Source: Blumeriella jaapii
Taxonomy: Eukaryota; Ascomycota; Leotiomycetes; Helotiales; Drepanopezizaceae
Direction: 5' to 3'
DNA: 64,000 nucleotides
NCBI GenBank assembly: GCA_009599575.1
Contig: VWND01000010.1
Coordinates: forward strand, 62,001 to 126,000
The notes beneath the pieces were generated by a model, which saw nothing but the letters and a program-made list of their open reading frames with translations, was not told where the DNA came from and ran no database searches. Both the position numbers and the translations under genes were made by a program. Of this stretch, positions 20,996-32,142 are shown piece by piece; position 1 is the stretch's first letter; each line of letters opens with the position of its first letter.

Positions 20996-22969
20996 ATGCC
21001 TCCTCGATTGCCCCGGCGTGCGGTGGGACAGCCAAACCTCATCCGGCCATCTCAGCCTCCCAGGAAGCGGCAAAGATGTTTGATCTGCTCTTCCTCGAGC
21101 ACGCTGCCGCCAGCGCGACGGCCGCGACCCCAGCAGCATCCGGTCGCTCGAGCCGGCGAAGCGCGCCAGCAGTCGAACATCGCGAGCACGTCCGCAATGG
21201 ACTTTCATCCGAGCTCGCCGTCCGCACTGGCGAGAACCCAGCTCCGAGAGTCTCTGCGCGACCTGCAGAAGCATGCGGCGTCCTACGTCAATGTGTCGAG
21301 GCTACAGCTCGCCCTGCGCGGCTTGGAGCAGCACGCCGGGCAGGAAACTATCAGGATCGCCATTCTCGGCGTGGCCGACGGCGGCGCCTCGTTGCGAAAA
21401 GCGAGAGAGCTTCTACGCTTGCTGCTTGCTGATCCACTCACGACGGAGGAAGAATGGGAGCGGGTCCTCCTCGATGGCGACGAAGACGGGCGGCCTCTCT
21501 TCTTGAAAGTCGGACACCACGGGGCAGAAGAAGGTTTCCAGACCAACCGCCTAGTTCGGGAGATACATGTCTCGTCTCCGCTGCTCAACGGGCACCAACT
21601 GGAGATTCTGGTGCTGGAGATGGACCCTCCGACCAGACACAGTGGAGAGGGAGGCTTTGTAGAGGCCGCTTTGGTCCCTACGATGGAGATCCCGACGTCG
21701 AGTACGGGGAGGTACACACCGGTCACAACGCCGGTGCACAAGTCTCTGATTGTGTCGGAGGGCATCATGGGCGCCGCGACAGTGCTGCAATATCCTGTTG
21801 ATCTTGACCGAGAGATTGTCAGCCCCGTGGTGGATTTGCCAGCGAGGGACTCTTCCGCTCTGCCTTTCCAGCTCGTGAATATCCCGTTGGGGACTGCCGC
21901 CCTCGCCGCTTTCCGGCAAAGCGTGGACCACGCCTTTCAGTACGAGAAAGACTGGTTTTCTAGTGGACTTCCCGAAGTACTGGATTGGATCAAATCGGGA
22001 ACGACTTCTTCAGACGGTGTCATGAAAGCGCCGCTGCGGAAATTGGTCGAATCCCTCCTGAAGAGCACGTCTCTCGCCGTTGAAGCCGACGCGGCCCGCC
22101 AGCTCGGTGCGGCACTCGCCCACTCTGTGCCATCACAGAGTCTGGCATCTTTACGGCATCGGCTCGCCACGTGGGCTGAGAGAGCACACACGGAGCTCCG
22201 AGACGAACTCGATATTGCATTCAGCGGCCACCGGTGGCGTAAGCTGGGCTGGTGGAAGCTTTTCTGGCGAGTCGACGACGTTTCGATGATCTCGACGGAC
22301 ATCCTCAACCAGCGATTTCTCACCAATGCCGAGAAAGAGATCATTTTTGAAGCGGGATGTATCGCGCAAACGGGAATCTTCCGGCATCACGACGCCCGCC
22401 CCACGGACTGGGCCTACAAAGCTGTTGCGGAGGCGACGGTTCGGCCTACCGCGGGCTCTGTATCTCCTCCCCCCAAGATACGAGACTTGGTTCGGCCAGC
22501 CCAGGATGCGCCGCAGACGAAGATCGAGGATCGACCGTGGCCTCTCCAAATCCCCATTGCCCGAGCCTACCTTGTACAAGAGACAGTCCCAGCTCTCCAG
22601 GCCCTAGCCCAGAGACTGGTTCTGCAGACCCTCGGCACGTCAACCTCGTTCTCCGCGTTCGCGGGACTGATGTATGTATCTTCTGTTACGACTACGCTGT
22701 ACGAAGCTGGCGGCGTTGCCGCGGTGGGTATTGTCTGGAGCTTGAGGAGGATGCAGGAGAAGTGGGAGACGGCCCGGAAGTTCTGGGAGAGAGAAGTCCG
22801 GGAGGAGGGCAGGAAGAGCGTTAGAGCCGTTGAGAGGGTTGTGGGCGACGTTTTGCAGGACTCGACGCCAGAGGTGCTGGAGGACGCTCAGCTCTTGAAG
22901 GCCAGGATGTCTGTTGCGAGGGCTGAGGCTGCGTTGGCGGCCAGCAAATCGTGTCAAATACGTACATAA
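20996..22969 (+). CDS. Probable mitochondrial protein of the fungal Mmc1 type
   Basis: Single-exon protein of 657 residues. The N-terminus (MPPRLPRRAVGQPNLIRPSQ) is rich in Arg and Pro and lacks acidic residues, like a mitochondrial presequence. A stretch near residue 80 (RESLRDLQKHAASYVNVSRL) is followed by a conserved-looking IRIAILGVADGGASLRKARELLRLLLADPL block and, near the C-terminus, a hydrophobic hairpin (FAGLMYVSSVTTTLYEAGG, VAAVGIVWSL) and a charged helix. This order matches my recollection of the fungus-specific Mmc1 family, which has been described as a matrix-side inner-membrane protein; I could not verify this by search. An open frame extends upstream of the ATG to 20687 but is not protein-like. 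Confidence 0.7.
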   Translation: MPPRLPRRAVGQPNLIRPSQPPRKRQRCLICSSSSTLPPARRPRPQQHPVARAGEARQQSNIASTSAMDFHPSSPSALARTQLRESLRDLQKHAASYVNVSRLQLALRGLEQHAGQETIRIAILGVADGGASLRKARELLRLLLADPLTTEEEWERVLLDGDEDGRPLFLKVGHHGAEEGFQTNRLVREIHVSSPLLNGHQLEILVLEMDPPTRHSGEGGFVEAALVPTMEIPTSSTGRYTPVTTPVHKSLIVSEGIMGAATVLQYPVDLDREIVSPVVDLPARDSSALPFQLVNIPLGTAALAAFRQSVDHAFQYEKDWFSSGLPEVLDWIKSGTTSSDGVMKAPLRKLVESLLKSTSLAVEADAARQLGAALAHSVPSQSLASLRHRLATWAERAHTELRDELDIAFSGHRWRKLGWWKLFWRVDDVSMISTDILNQRFLTNAEKEIIFEAGCIAQTGIFRHHDARPTDWAYKAVAEATVRPTAGSVSPPPKIRDLVRPAQDAPQTKIEDRPWPLQIPIARAYLVQETVPALQALAQRLVLQTLGTSTSFSAFAGLMYVSSVTTTLYEAGGVAAVGIVWSLRRMQEKWETARKFWEREVREEGRKSVRAVERVVGDVLQDSTPEVLEDAQLLKARMSVARAEAALAASKSCQIRT

Positions 22970-23289
22970 TTCTAATGGCCAGCTGAACGGGTTCTGCTCC
23001 ATGTGAGATCTTGCTCCAGCTCCCTCTTTTCACACTTTTTCACACTTTTCACCTACTGTACTGGTCCGCCTTTTGCTACCCAGTCCAAGCTCAACGGCCT
23101 TGGGACTTCAGTGGTGATCTTGTGTCACGTGACGCAGCGCAAAGGTGATGACGGTGAGTCCGCTGCCGTGGGCGAAAGTTCGCGACTTCGAAGAATCTCT
23201 GGCGTTTCTCGAGCATCTCCACAACACCCGACCCGCACCCTTTCTTCCTCGAGATTCCACGGTGTCGCAGCGCATTGTCACAACGCAAC
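22970..23289. promoter_or_regulatory. Promoter region of the WW-domain gene with a TCACGTGA site
   Basis: 320 bp between the Mmc1-like stop and the WW-protein ATG. It contains one TACTGTACTG cluster (23053-23063) and a perfect TCACGTGA at 23125-23132, 158 bp before the start codon. Confidence 0.55.
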
Positions 23290-24135
23290 ATGACCTCGGC
23301 GGCAGCGGATGACCAAGAGACAAAGAACCTCGTGTCGCACGATGGCCTGAGCAAGGAGGCAGAATCTGGGACGGCGCACGACGATCCCGCATTCGAAGAC
23401 TCCTCACCCAGCGACGAGGATGAAGGCGAAGCCAGCGAAGGTGAGGCACAAGGAGAGGCAGAGCAGAGCACGACACCAAAGCCACACGTATCCGTCGAAG
23501 GCGAAGGGCCCCCTCTACCCAACGAAGCGATTCCGCCCCTCCCAGCAGAACCTCCGCCAGGACCGACGGCAGAAGACGATGGATGGGCGCCGGTGTGGGA
23601 AGATAGCGCGCAGGCCTTCTACTTCTACAACCGCTTCACCGGCGCCACGCAATGGACCAACCCCCGGGTACCCGAAGCCGCGGCCGTTGCGCCAGCAGGC
23701 CCTCCAGGCGTCGAGGCTCCTTTGCCCGCAGCAGAGCTGCTGGCTTCCTCGCCCCCGGTGACGGGCTACAACCCAGCGATCCACGGCGACTACGATCCGA
23801 CAGCGTGGTACGCCCAGCCTGAGCAAACGAGCGCGCCAGACCCCGCCGAGGCCGCTGACCCTACGGCGCAGTACGCGGCCACGGCAGCCTTCAACCGGTT
23901 CACGGGGCGGTACCAAGTCGCGGATCTGACGCCGGAGAACTTCAACGACGAGAACAAGAGCAGGCGGCAGATGAACGCTTTCTTCGACGTCGATGCGGCC
24001 GCGAACAGTCACGACGGACGCAGTCTGAAGGCGGAGCGGAGCGGCAAGAAGCTGTCCAAGACGGAGTTGAAGCAGTTCAAGGAAAAGCGCAAGGCGAAGA
24101 AAGAGGAAAAGCGGCGGGCTTGGCTGAGAGATTAA
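23290..24135 (+). CDS. WW-domain protein of unknown function
   Basis: 281 residues, no intron. An acidic N-terminal third (for example SSPSDEDEGEASEGE) is followed by one WW domain, beginning DDGWAPVWEDS and ending GATQWTNPRVP, with both Trp and the Pro in place (about residues 96-127). A linker rich in Pro/Ala leads to a segment with NRFTGRYQVADLTPENF, an echo of the WW motif NRFTGATQW, and a strongly basic C-terminus (KQFKEKRKAKKEEKRRAWLRD). WW domains bind Pro-rich ligands; the basic, helical tail suggests a nuclear or RNA-linked role, but this is inference. The start at 23290 is the first ATG of the frame. Confidence 0.8.
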   Translation: MTSAAADDQETKNLVSHDGLSKEAESGTAHDDPAFEDSSPSDEDEGEASEGEAQGEAEQSTTPKPHVSVEGEGPPLPNEAIPPLPAEPPPGPTAEDDGWAPVWEDSAQAFYFYNRFTGATQWTNPRVPEAAAVAPAGPPGVEAPLPAAELLASSPPVTGYNPAIHGDYDPTAWYAQPEQTSAPDPAEAADPTAQYAATAAFNRFTGRYQVADLTPENFNDENKSRRQMNAFFDVDAAANSHDGRSLKAERSGKKLSKTELKQFKEKRKAKKEEKRRAWLRD

Positions 24136-25038
24136 GGGGAAATATCACGAAGTTGCGAACACAAGCCATGTATGGCATCGAGGGGCGTTACATATGGGGA
24201 TATGACTGGAGTTTTGTGTGCGCTGGCTGGGAGCCATAGCGGCTCGCGGAGTTTCTTTCGGCGGAGATAGAGCTTGGACACTTCGAATCGGGGCGACGCA
24301 TATTCAAGTCGGAAACCCCTCTTTGGCTACCTTTTCCTCAGCTGGAAATGCGCTTGTGGTGGCGGCGTGGAAGGGCGAGCACTTTGCGACTCGGGACGTC
24401 TCTGCGGCGTGATTCGAGAAGATCGAGTATCGCTCGAGGTTCTGGAGGTGCTTGGGATGGTACCTAGTAATCCTTCTTTACATAGAATGTCAATTTCACT
24501 GCTGGAGCCTGGCCGGAAAAGCCATCCATCCATGCCCTCCTCCTCCGTATCTTCCGTCTCGAGACGCGTTGTGAATTTCTTACAAGCATCAGAACTACCT
24601 ACCACCACCTATATCCACCGTGACTTTTCGAGTTTGAAGACTCGCAAAAGGCCTCGCTCCCATCTGTTTTCTTCGTGTACTTACAACATGCGGACAACGA
24701 TGCATTGCGCATCGTTACCCGCCCCTTCCACTCTATTCCACTTCACAACAAGCAAAACAACGCAGACGTCTTGGTAGTCGCCGCATACCGCATACACGAC
24801 TTGCGCCTTGCTATTACCACAAGCCAAGCAAATCACGCCTCGTCAGGAAGCATGGTTTTTTGCCCTTTGGCTAGACGACAGCTCCTGAAGCGAGCGAGAA
24901 GATGGGGTGGGGATTCTCCCTCATCTCTCCCCCCCCCCCTCAAAAGAAAAACAATGATGTTGAGCAAATTGGAATGCAAGACAGCTGTGTTCGAAGTAAC
25001 GTTGTGTTGTGCGTGAAAAGAGGATTGTAGGTAGTGGC

Positions 25039-25078
<40 letters not shown>

Positions 25079-27745
25079 GGTAGCGAGAAAAAGGACACAG
25101 CCGTTAAAAAGTATTAAGCTTGGGCGTCAAGTCTTTGAATATCAAATAGACACCGAGGGCTCCAGTGAAATCGAATAGAGAGACCGCGATGGCTCGCGAG
25201 AAACAGAGAGCCCTGAAGGACGCGGGCGTCATGTCGAGCCTGCTGTTCGCTGAGCTCGTTTTGGACGGAGAGAGGAATCTGAAGCTGAGTTGGATGGAGC
25301 ACTGGACGTTCGGAGTTTTCGTTAGGCGGAAAAGCATAATGTTGACTTGGTGTGTGGTTTTTTGGTGCTATGTGTGCGGTATATGCGCGGTGTAGTGACT
25401 CTATGTTCCTATTTGCTTGGGAGGAGCTCTTATTGGCACCGTGAGTTCTGCAAATTGCTCGTTTCTAACAGCTGGTTGCTGGAGCATGCACTTCCTCGAG
25501 TCATTCTGAGTCGAGTGCTGCTTCTGAGGCTGTACTTGATTGTGACTTGCTATTTGAAAATGTTTGCTCGATAGGACCATAGCATGAACTCCCCTTGATT
25601 TTGAGTGAAGATGTCACTAGCTGTTCACTGTTGGAGAGCTTCCTTGTAAGGACACAACTACAAGTGCTCTGCGTCTGTATTTTGTATGTAAAAAAAAATT
25701 CAGTCTCTGACTGCTCAACTTCACAATACGTAAGCTCCCGTCGTTTCAGCTCTACGCATGCTTCTTCCCGTCATGCGCTGTATCGCTTCATTTGGTGGTT
25801 GCGACAAGTGCTGCCGGCGGGAAAAGACAGATGACAACGCTCGTGCCGTTCCAACTCTGGATCTCTGCACCTAACTTAGCTCGAACATCAGACTGGTAGG
25901 TGATTTTGCTATCGCATAGACAGCTCAGCCGAAAGAGGGAAGAATCGCGCAAGTCGTCGGATTGGTTCGGTCTTGCCGATCTCTGAGCTGCTGACGAGAA
26001 TGCAAACTATCAGTTGAGCGCGATTAGAACCAGCAGAGCGCTATATGGTATCGAGTGTATAAGGTTGTTGGAAAAGTGACCGAGAAGTGTTTCGAGTTAA
26101 GCATACACTAGATCTTCGGCTTTTGTGTACGCAAGTCAACTAACATATTTACTTCGTTTCTCGCTTCGCTAATAGTACAGCATTAACAGGGGTGTCGCCT
26201 ATCATGTCGATGGAACACCTCCTTTAAAATCCTATTTGATAGCGAACGATTTTCTAACCAACAACGTCAACAGAATCGACAATTAGGGTCTTTGTAATTC
26301 TTGGCGTGCCGACAGGTCGGGACTCCCGAGGTCTTAGCAAATGCTTAATCGCCGATCATCTCCGCGGAACCATGCTCGCTCTATGGTGTTACTTCCTCTG
26401 AGGCCTAATAGGAACACCCCCAATGATTCTTGGAAGTGCTCTGAGAGGAACGATTCTTTTTTCAATCTCCAGTCAAGACATGAACGATCATCACGGTCAC
26501 AAATGCGCAAGGCTCAAGAAAACGAAGAGATACCGAGAACATACTTGTTAGTGCTCTCGGTAAAAAGGACCTACATGCCGAGCAAGTGTCTCCAAAGAAG
26601 CTTCGATGCCGAAAGTATAACAGAGTACCATCTTTACCGACTAATCAAGCAGTCTAAGCCGATGAAGAACAAGATAAGAATTGCCGATGCAAGAAAGCTG
26701 CAACACCGTAGGATCCACGACTGAAAGTTTCCGTTGGATCAAAATGTCGGAAGTGCGGCACGCGCTGATGATGCCATTCGGAAATTCCAACGAGCGGGCG
26801 CTGGGAAAAGACCCGCGCAAGCTTTTGCCTCTTCAAGCAATGCTACCCAACTTCTTATCCTGATCGATGTGTCTACCACCCATGAACTCCTGCATAGAAG
26901 CGTTTATGACGAGTGTTCGTCTCATTGCGTTCCGGTTGCGTCAGGTATTGGCAACAATGAGTAGTAGCATTTTAGAGGATTTGGCCAAAGAGGAGGTATG
27001 TTTGCTGGGATTGGAAGGCCAGAGAACTGGGTGACATCAAGGTGCGGGACGAAGGACAAGGTTGCAGCTGAGAGGCGATGTTCAGAGAGAGTCTGTGAAT
27101 AGTGTAGTGATTGGAGTAGTGACTCGTCAACAAGGATATTGCTATGAGCCCTGACACTAACAAGATTAGCGATGTACCATTATTCAGAGGGATTTTCTCA
27201 CCTGAAAACCTTTCCTCGGTTCCTTGAGTGCTTTGAAGGGGTATCCTCTAGTTGCAGAAAGCTACGTTGGAAATGGCTTCATAACGGGCACGTTTTCCCA
27301 TGCCATGCTCAAAACTTCCAATCCTGTTAGATTTGTCCCATTAAGATCAAGATCTCCCTGCTAATCGATAAGCAAATGGTCACGGCGGATTCGCCGCCCA
27401 GAATTTGGGAAGGAGAGCTGAGGGATTGCACATCCGGGGTGGTCGCTCACAGGGGTGGGGCCACGGGGGATTAGTGTCTTGACTCCGTACTTCTGGTACT
27501 ATTCTCGGAGTCTTTAGGATTAGACCTCACTCCTACTAGCCTACTGGATCAACAACAATTGATACTTAAGACGCCCTTGGCCGCTATGGAAATAATGTTA
27601 CCTCGGCATTTTGCTTGTTCAAGATTCTCAGGGGCTCGCTTCGAAGGAAACAGGAAAGGGAAGGCACGCGTGACTTGAAGAACACCAGTTCCCTTGATCC
27701 CATGTAACCGAGAGCAATCCATCAGTCAGCAACTACAGACCAGCC
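24136..27745. other. AT-rich gene-poor block
   Basis: 3.6 kb with no gene I can support. It contains a 37-base G run and several ORFs of 60-127 codons (for example 26341-26724 and 26734-26964 on the plus strand) without recognisable domains or splice context. The last ~350 bp are the permease promoter. Base composition and lack of genes fit a decayed repeat block, but I see no intact transposon. Confidence 0.55.
25041..25077. repeat. Poly(G) run of 37
   Basis: Uninterrupted G37. Homopolymers of this length are rare and hard to sequence; the true length may differ. Confidence 0.8.
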
Positions 27746-29507
27746 ATGGTTGAAGAAGCAAAAGGCGGACAAGGTATGTGCAAAGAAGATTGTGTCTAAC
27801 TTTACCCAGATGTGATGATAGCGGCTGATGTGGCATCTCATAGGAGGCGGGGACAATGGCTCCAACAAGGACCATCGCAAACTCGGCTTCTGGTCGGCCG
27901 TGTTCTTGATCTTCAACCGTATTGTCGGCACAGGCATTTTTACCACTCCTGGCGCCGTGGTTGCCCTATCTGGATCCGTGGGTCTCTCCCTCGTCATGTG
28001 GATGATCGGAATCATCATGACCTTCGCTGGCGCGTTTGTCTACCTGGAATTTGGCACGGGTATTCCCAAGAATGGCGGCGAGAAGAATTACCTGGAGTTT
28101 GTGTTCACGAGGCCCAAGTTCCTTGCCACGACCATGTTCGCGAGCCAGGCTCTGCTGCTTGGATGGGCTGGCAGCAGCTCAGTCGTGTTCGGAGAGGCCA
28201 TCATGCATACAGCCAACGTGGAGCCGACGAGGTGGAGTCAGAGAGGGCTAGGAATGGCGGGTCTCACGGCTGCCTTCCTTATTCACGGCTGTGCTCCCAA
28301 GTGGGGTTTGAAGCTACAGAATGTGATGGGGTGCATCAAGATGGGTGTCTTGCTGCTGATCGTTATGTCTGGATTCGTTGCTCTGGGCGGACACGTGAAA
28401 CTCGACGAGAAGCCGCATAACTTTTCCAACACCTTCGAGGGTACCACTGCAAGCGCGTAAGCACGCCATTCAGTCGACTTTGGGACGTCCTCTGACCTGT
28501 ATTGCAGATATGGTATTGTCACGGCACTGTACAACGTCATGTGGTGCCTGATCGGCTACAATAATGCTAACTACGTCCTTTCCGAGACGAAAGACCCCGT
28601 CAGAACTCTGAAGCGTGCCCTTCCAGCAGCTCTCGGCCTCGTTTCCGTCCTGTTTATATTTATTAACATTGCCTATTTTGCAGCCATACCGAAGGCCGAA
28701 ATCATGACTTCTAAGCGTATGTTGGTGGTCATTTTCTTCAGAAATGTCATGGGCAAGAAAGCAGAGCGCTTTTCGTCGGCGTGTGTTGCTCTCTCATCCT
28801 TTGGGAACGTGCTGGGAATGCTGTTTTCCAATGGTAGACGTGAGTTCTCTCTCCCATCCAAACGGGCGAACGGTAGCTAAAGATCGATTAGTGGTTCAAG
28901 AAGTTGGTCGCGAGGGCATTCTCCCCTTCTCCAAATTCTGGGCGAGTAATAAACCATTCAATGCTCCACTCGCAGGATTGTTCGAGCATTGGTGTGTGTC
29001 TGCCCTCATCGTAGTGGCCCCTCCTCCTGGAGATGCATTCGACTTCATCCTCAAGTAAGGCTCACCTCGTCTTTCCCCCCACCACCCACTGCCCTACTGA
29101 CTAATAGTAGCGTCATCTCTTACCCATATTCGGTCATCAATTTATTCGTGGCAATCGGGCTCGTTCAGCTGTACTTCAAACCATTCTCTTTGGACCGCTA
29201 CCCGCAGTACTGGTCACCACCTTTCAGAGCTACCCTTCCTGTCGTTGTTTTCTTCCTACTGTCAAACCTGTTCCTCGTTGTCGCTCCGTTCGTCCCCCCT
29301 GGCGAGGGACAGAACGTCTACGAAACCCTGCCGTACTGGCTGCACTGTGTTGTTGGTCTCGGTGTCTTCCTCCTCGGAGGCATTTACTGGGTGGTCTGGG
29401 CGCACATTTTACCGAAACTTGGAAAGTATGACCTGATACGAGAGGAGACCATCGGAGAAGATGGAATGACCCAGGGCATGTTTGTGAAGAGGCCGAAGAC
29501 GTTGTAG
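27746..29507 (+). CDS. Methionine-permease-like amino acid transporter (Mup1 type, APC superfamily)
   Basis: Plasma-membrane transporter of about 511 residues and roughly 12 membrane segments. The first-helix signature FLIFNRIVGTGIFTTPGAVV is that of LAT/Mup-type APC carriers; further blocks are MWCLIGYNNANYVLSETKDP, ALSSFGNVLGMLFSNGR and VISYPYSVINLFVAIGL. Five exons: 27746-27773, 27844-28456, 28508-28839, 28892-29054, 29108-29507; all donors are GTA or GTG types and all phases agree. The tiny first exon encodes a hydrophilic N-terminus with Lys and Gly. High-affinity methionine uptake is known for yeast Mup1; the substrate here is inferred. The gene stands alone in AT-rich flanks. Confidence 0.88.
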
Positions 29508-30076
29508 AGTCGTAGATGCCGTTTCCAAAGGATCGGATCAGAGGTGGCCATTGTAAATAGCCTATAATTCTTGTTACTCGGGTATGGCATGTGGCTGTGG
29601 GCCATGTCAAACAGATGACCAGACGTTGACAAACGAACGCTCCAGTTTCAAATTTCAAAATGCCTAACGAGGAAATCAGCGAAAAGACCTGAAGATTTCC
29701 TTAACATTCCGAGTCTACATGAACATGATGGGTATTAAGTAGAAAATCTCAGTAGGCATAACCTCGTACATACTTGATGATCGAACGCCGCACCTTCTAA
29801 ATTTGAATTATCGCCGAATTTACCTCTAAGTGTGCATGCAGGCTCACAAGCTCATCGGTGAGCCCGTATTATTCGTATGCAAGGTTTGGAAACATGGTAG
29901 ACTTGTTTCAAAAGATTGGTGTACTATCTGTCGCTCGATACAAGTTTAGAGCTGAGAAATGTCAAGTCTCGAAGTCAAGGCCTTGTTGACACTCTCGATA
30001 CAGATCTCGCTTAGATGCCGCTATTCACCTGACCGTCCGGCGCTAGTCAACACCCAAGAACAACGTACCCCCCTCA
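29508..30076. other. AT-rich spacer, nothing seen
   Basis: Between the permease stop and the 3' end of the convergent NLP gene. No gene or clear repeat. Confidence 0.5.
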
Positions 30077-30841
30077 TCAAAAAACCGCCTCTGCAATATT
30101 CGGCTCAAATTTACCATCCTTGAACGGCACCGTCGCGGTTCCGAAATCCGCCGTCTGCAGCGCGTTCCTCGCCGGAGCCGGGAGCGACTCCCACGCAACC
30201 AAGGGCTGCTGCACGCCCTTCTTATCAGTGAGCCCCATCTGGAAGTTGAAGGGCCACTCGCTGAAGTAGGCGATGAGGGGGTTCGTGCCCGCGAGCGTGA
30301 AGTCCGTCGTGCTGCATTCCCAGTTGCCGTGGGCCGAGGGACACACAGCGATGACGTTGGAGGCACTCGTGGAGGCGCTGCTCGCGAGCGCGATGATGAC
30401 GCCTTCCAAGTCGTTTCTGTGGCCGTCGCCGTTTTTGGGCGAGTCCTTGGGCGTGTACCAGGAGTACATGAGGCGGTAGGTGCCGTTGGCTCCGTCGGTG
30501 CCGCGGACGTAGATTTGGCCCTTACTTGACGTGCATCCGCTGGTTGGAGAATCACTTACGGGGAGACCCTCGCTGATTATGTTAGTATTTTCACAATTCT
30601 GCTTCACTCAAGGGAGGTGGTACTTGGTGTTGCCATTCGCATCAACCGCGGGATATGGGACGCAGCCACCGCGTACTTCCAGGTATGGTTGGTAGGTTTT
30701 ATAGAGTTTCCCGAATGCGTTGTCAGGAATCATTTCTGGTAATCCGACGATCGAGTTTGGAGGAATCATTGCACGTTGACGTAAAATGCTGCCATGGACT
30801 GCTGCAATAGCACAAAGCACGAATGATAATAGAATAGCCAT
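30077..30841 (-). CDS. NPP1/NLP family secreted protein (necrosis- and ethylene-inducing-like), divergent heptapeptide
   Basis: Two exons (30624-30841 and 30077-30572; intron 30573-30623) give 237 residues, the usual NLP length. The start at 30841 is followed by a typical signal peptide. One Cys follows the N-terminal region and a second lies shortly after the splice junction, the spacing of type 1 NLPs with one disulfide. NLPs are cytolysins that damage membranes of dicot plants, although many fungal members are not toxic. The seven-residue motif that defines the family (near residue 122-128) keeps its Gly-His-Arg, Asp and Glu but differs from the consensus at positions 4 and 6, losing the second His and the Trp. 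Reduced or lost toxicity is therefore possible. The gene sits in AT-rich DNA away from housekeeping genes. Confidence 0.85.
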
Positions 30842-31221
30842 TGCGATGATTGGAGAGGGAAAAGAGTCCGTGGACAGTAGATGGGAACCACAGCGAAGAT
30901 TTGCTAGCACAATAACTAACTGTATGGCTATGTGGTGAAATGTATCGGGTATGTATAGATTGTAGTAGGAGTAGCAGAGAGCTTTATACGAGAACGGTGG
31001 ACTAGCGCCATGGCGCCAACACAGCCACGGGAAGAGTGAGGTACAGTACTTACAGTACATCGTGTACGAAGTGTAAATTCCCCCCATCCTCCCCGCACCC
31101 AGATAAAAGTCAAAAGCCCTTGTAAAGATCTAATCTTTCGTCATTTCAAAAGAATGTACTAGAATAGAAACACGTAGTTCCATCGCAGCCCTGTCTCGTA
31201 TGTGGTGAAGTTCTTGTAAGG

Positions 31222-31351
31222 ATGTAAGGACACCTTGAGTGGTAGAATAGCTGTTCGAGTCCCGAACTCGAATGTTGCATCTTTGTGACCAGTTTAGCCT
31301 CGTTGTAGAGCAAAAGCTATTCACCTACTAGTCCCTGGCAGAATGATCGAG
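31222..31351 (+). repeat. Diverged repeat copy A, tRNA-derived-SINE-like
   Basis: Shares ordered blocks with copy B at 31710-31860: ACCTT..GAATAGCTG, GAACTCGA, a box-A-like TTTAGCCTCGTTGTAGAGC and CACCTACTAGTC.CTG.CAG. A box-B-like TGATCGAGTTC follows about 50 bp after the A-like box, the layout of a pol III promoter. Heavily mutated. Confidence 0.45.
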
Positions 31352-31709
31352 TTCACTACCTGAATATTGTTCTGAGTGTTGCTGGATGGGCCGGAGGTTT
31401 TCCCGTTCGTGAACGAGGAGACTTCGGATAAACCACCGACTTGTGGATGATCAAGCAAAAGTTCAAGTTTAAGTTTTGAGCTAACTACGCATTGTGCATA
31501 CCCCTGACATTTGGAGAAGCTGAAGAGATTTAACACTTAATTTCCGAGAGTTTCCGGACGTTTCGAATATTGTACGAAATACGAGTTTTACCCGCTATAC
31601 GCTGTGAGTTATGCGCTGCAGGCATACGATATGCTGCGGGCGTGATTTGACCGTTTCCGCCGGAGCGAGAAACCCGAGGAAGCGGTTCTTAGAAAAAGAG
31701 GTAATGTAT

Positions 31710-31860
31710 GGGTGTAAGAATACCTTAGGTAGAAGAATAGCTGAAGAAATACATGAACTCGATTCATGCGCTTATTTAGTCAAAACAGCCTAGTGGTTAA
31801 GCAATCCACCTACTGTACTGTACTGTACAGTACTAGTCTCTGACAGTTCTAGATATTCAA
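31710..31860 (+). repeat. Diverged repeat copy B, tRNA-derived-SINE-like, with TACTG expansion
   Basis: Counterpart of copy A. The box-A-like block reads AGCCTAGTGGTTAAGC, close to a real tRNA D-arm. Where copy A has CACCTACTAGTC, this copy has an extra 20 bp of TACTG/CAGTA repeat (about 31815-31834) before AGTCTCTGACAG. Confidence 0.45.
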
Positions 31861-32096
31861 TTGGAAAAGTCTCAAAGTTTATGCACAGATCTTCTGCAGG
31901 CTACTGTTATAGCTGACGATTAAGCGATCGCACGTCAACGGAATCTGCTTTTACCACTCAAAGATCAGATATCTTCCACGGGAATGGTCTTGTTTATTAA
32001 TCCATACGCAAACCAAAAAGGTAGATCCGTGAAGATAGCTCGAAATGGCTGAATAATTTGTCTCGAACCGCACTTTCAAAATAGAATCACTTTGTT

Positions 32097-32097
<1 letters not shown>

Positions 32098-32140
<43 letters not shown>
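32098..32140. repeat. Poly(A) run of 43
   Basis: Uninterrupted A43 in AT-rich DNA. It could be a microsatellite or the tail of a decayed retroelement; no coding retroelement sequence is visible upstream. Confidence 0.8.

Positions 32141-32142
<2 letters not shown>

Noticed and set aside
26341..26964. Plus-strand ORFs of 127 and 76 codons in the AT-rich block
   Set aside because: No recognisable motif, no splice link between them, no promoter signal.
28716..28740. GTATGT...TTCAG as an extra intron in the permease
   Set aside because: Only 25 nt long and the reading frame through it matches the carrier family.
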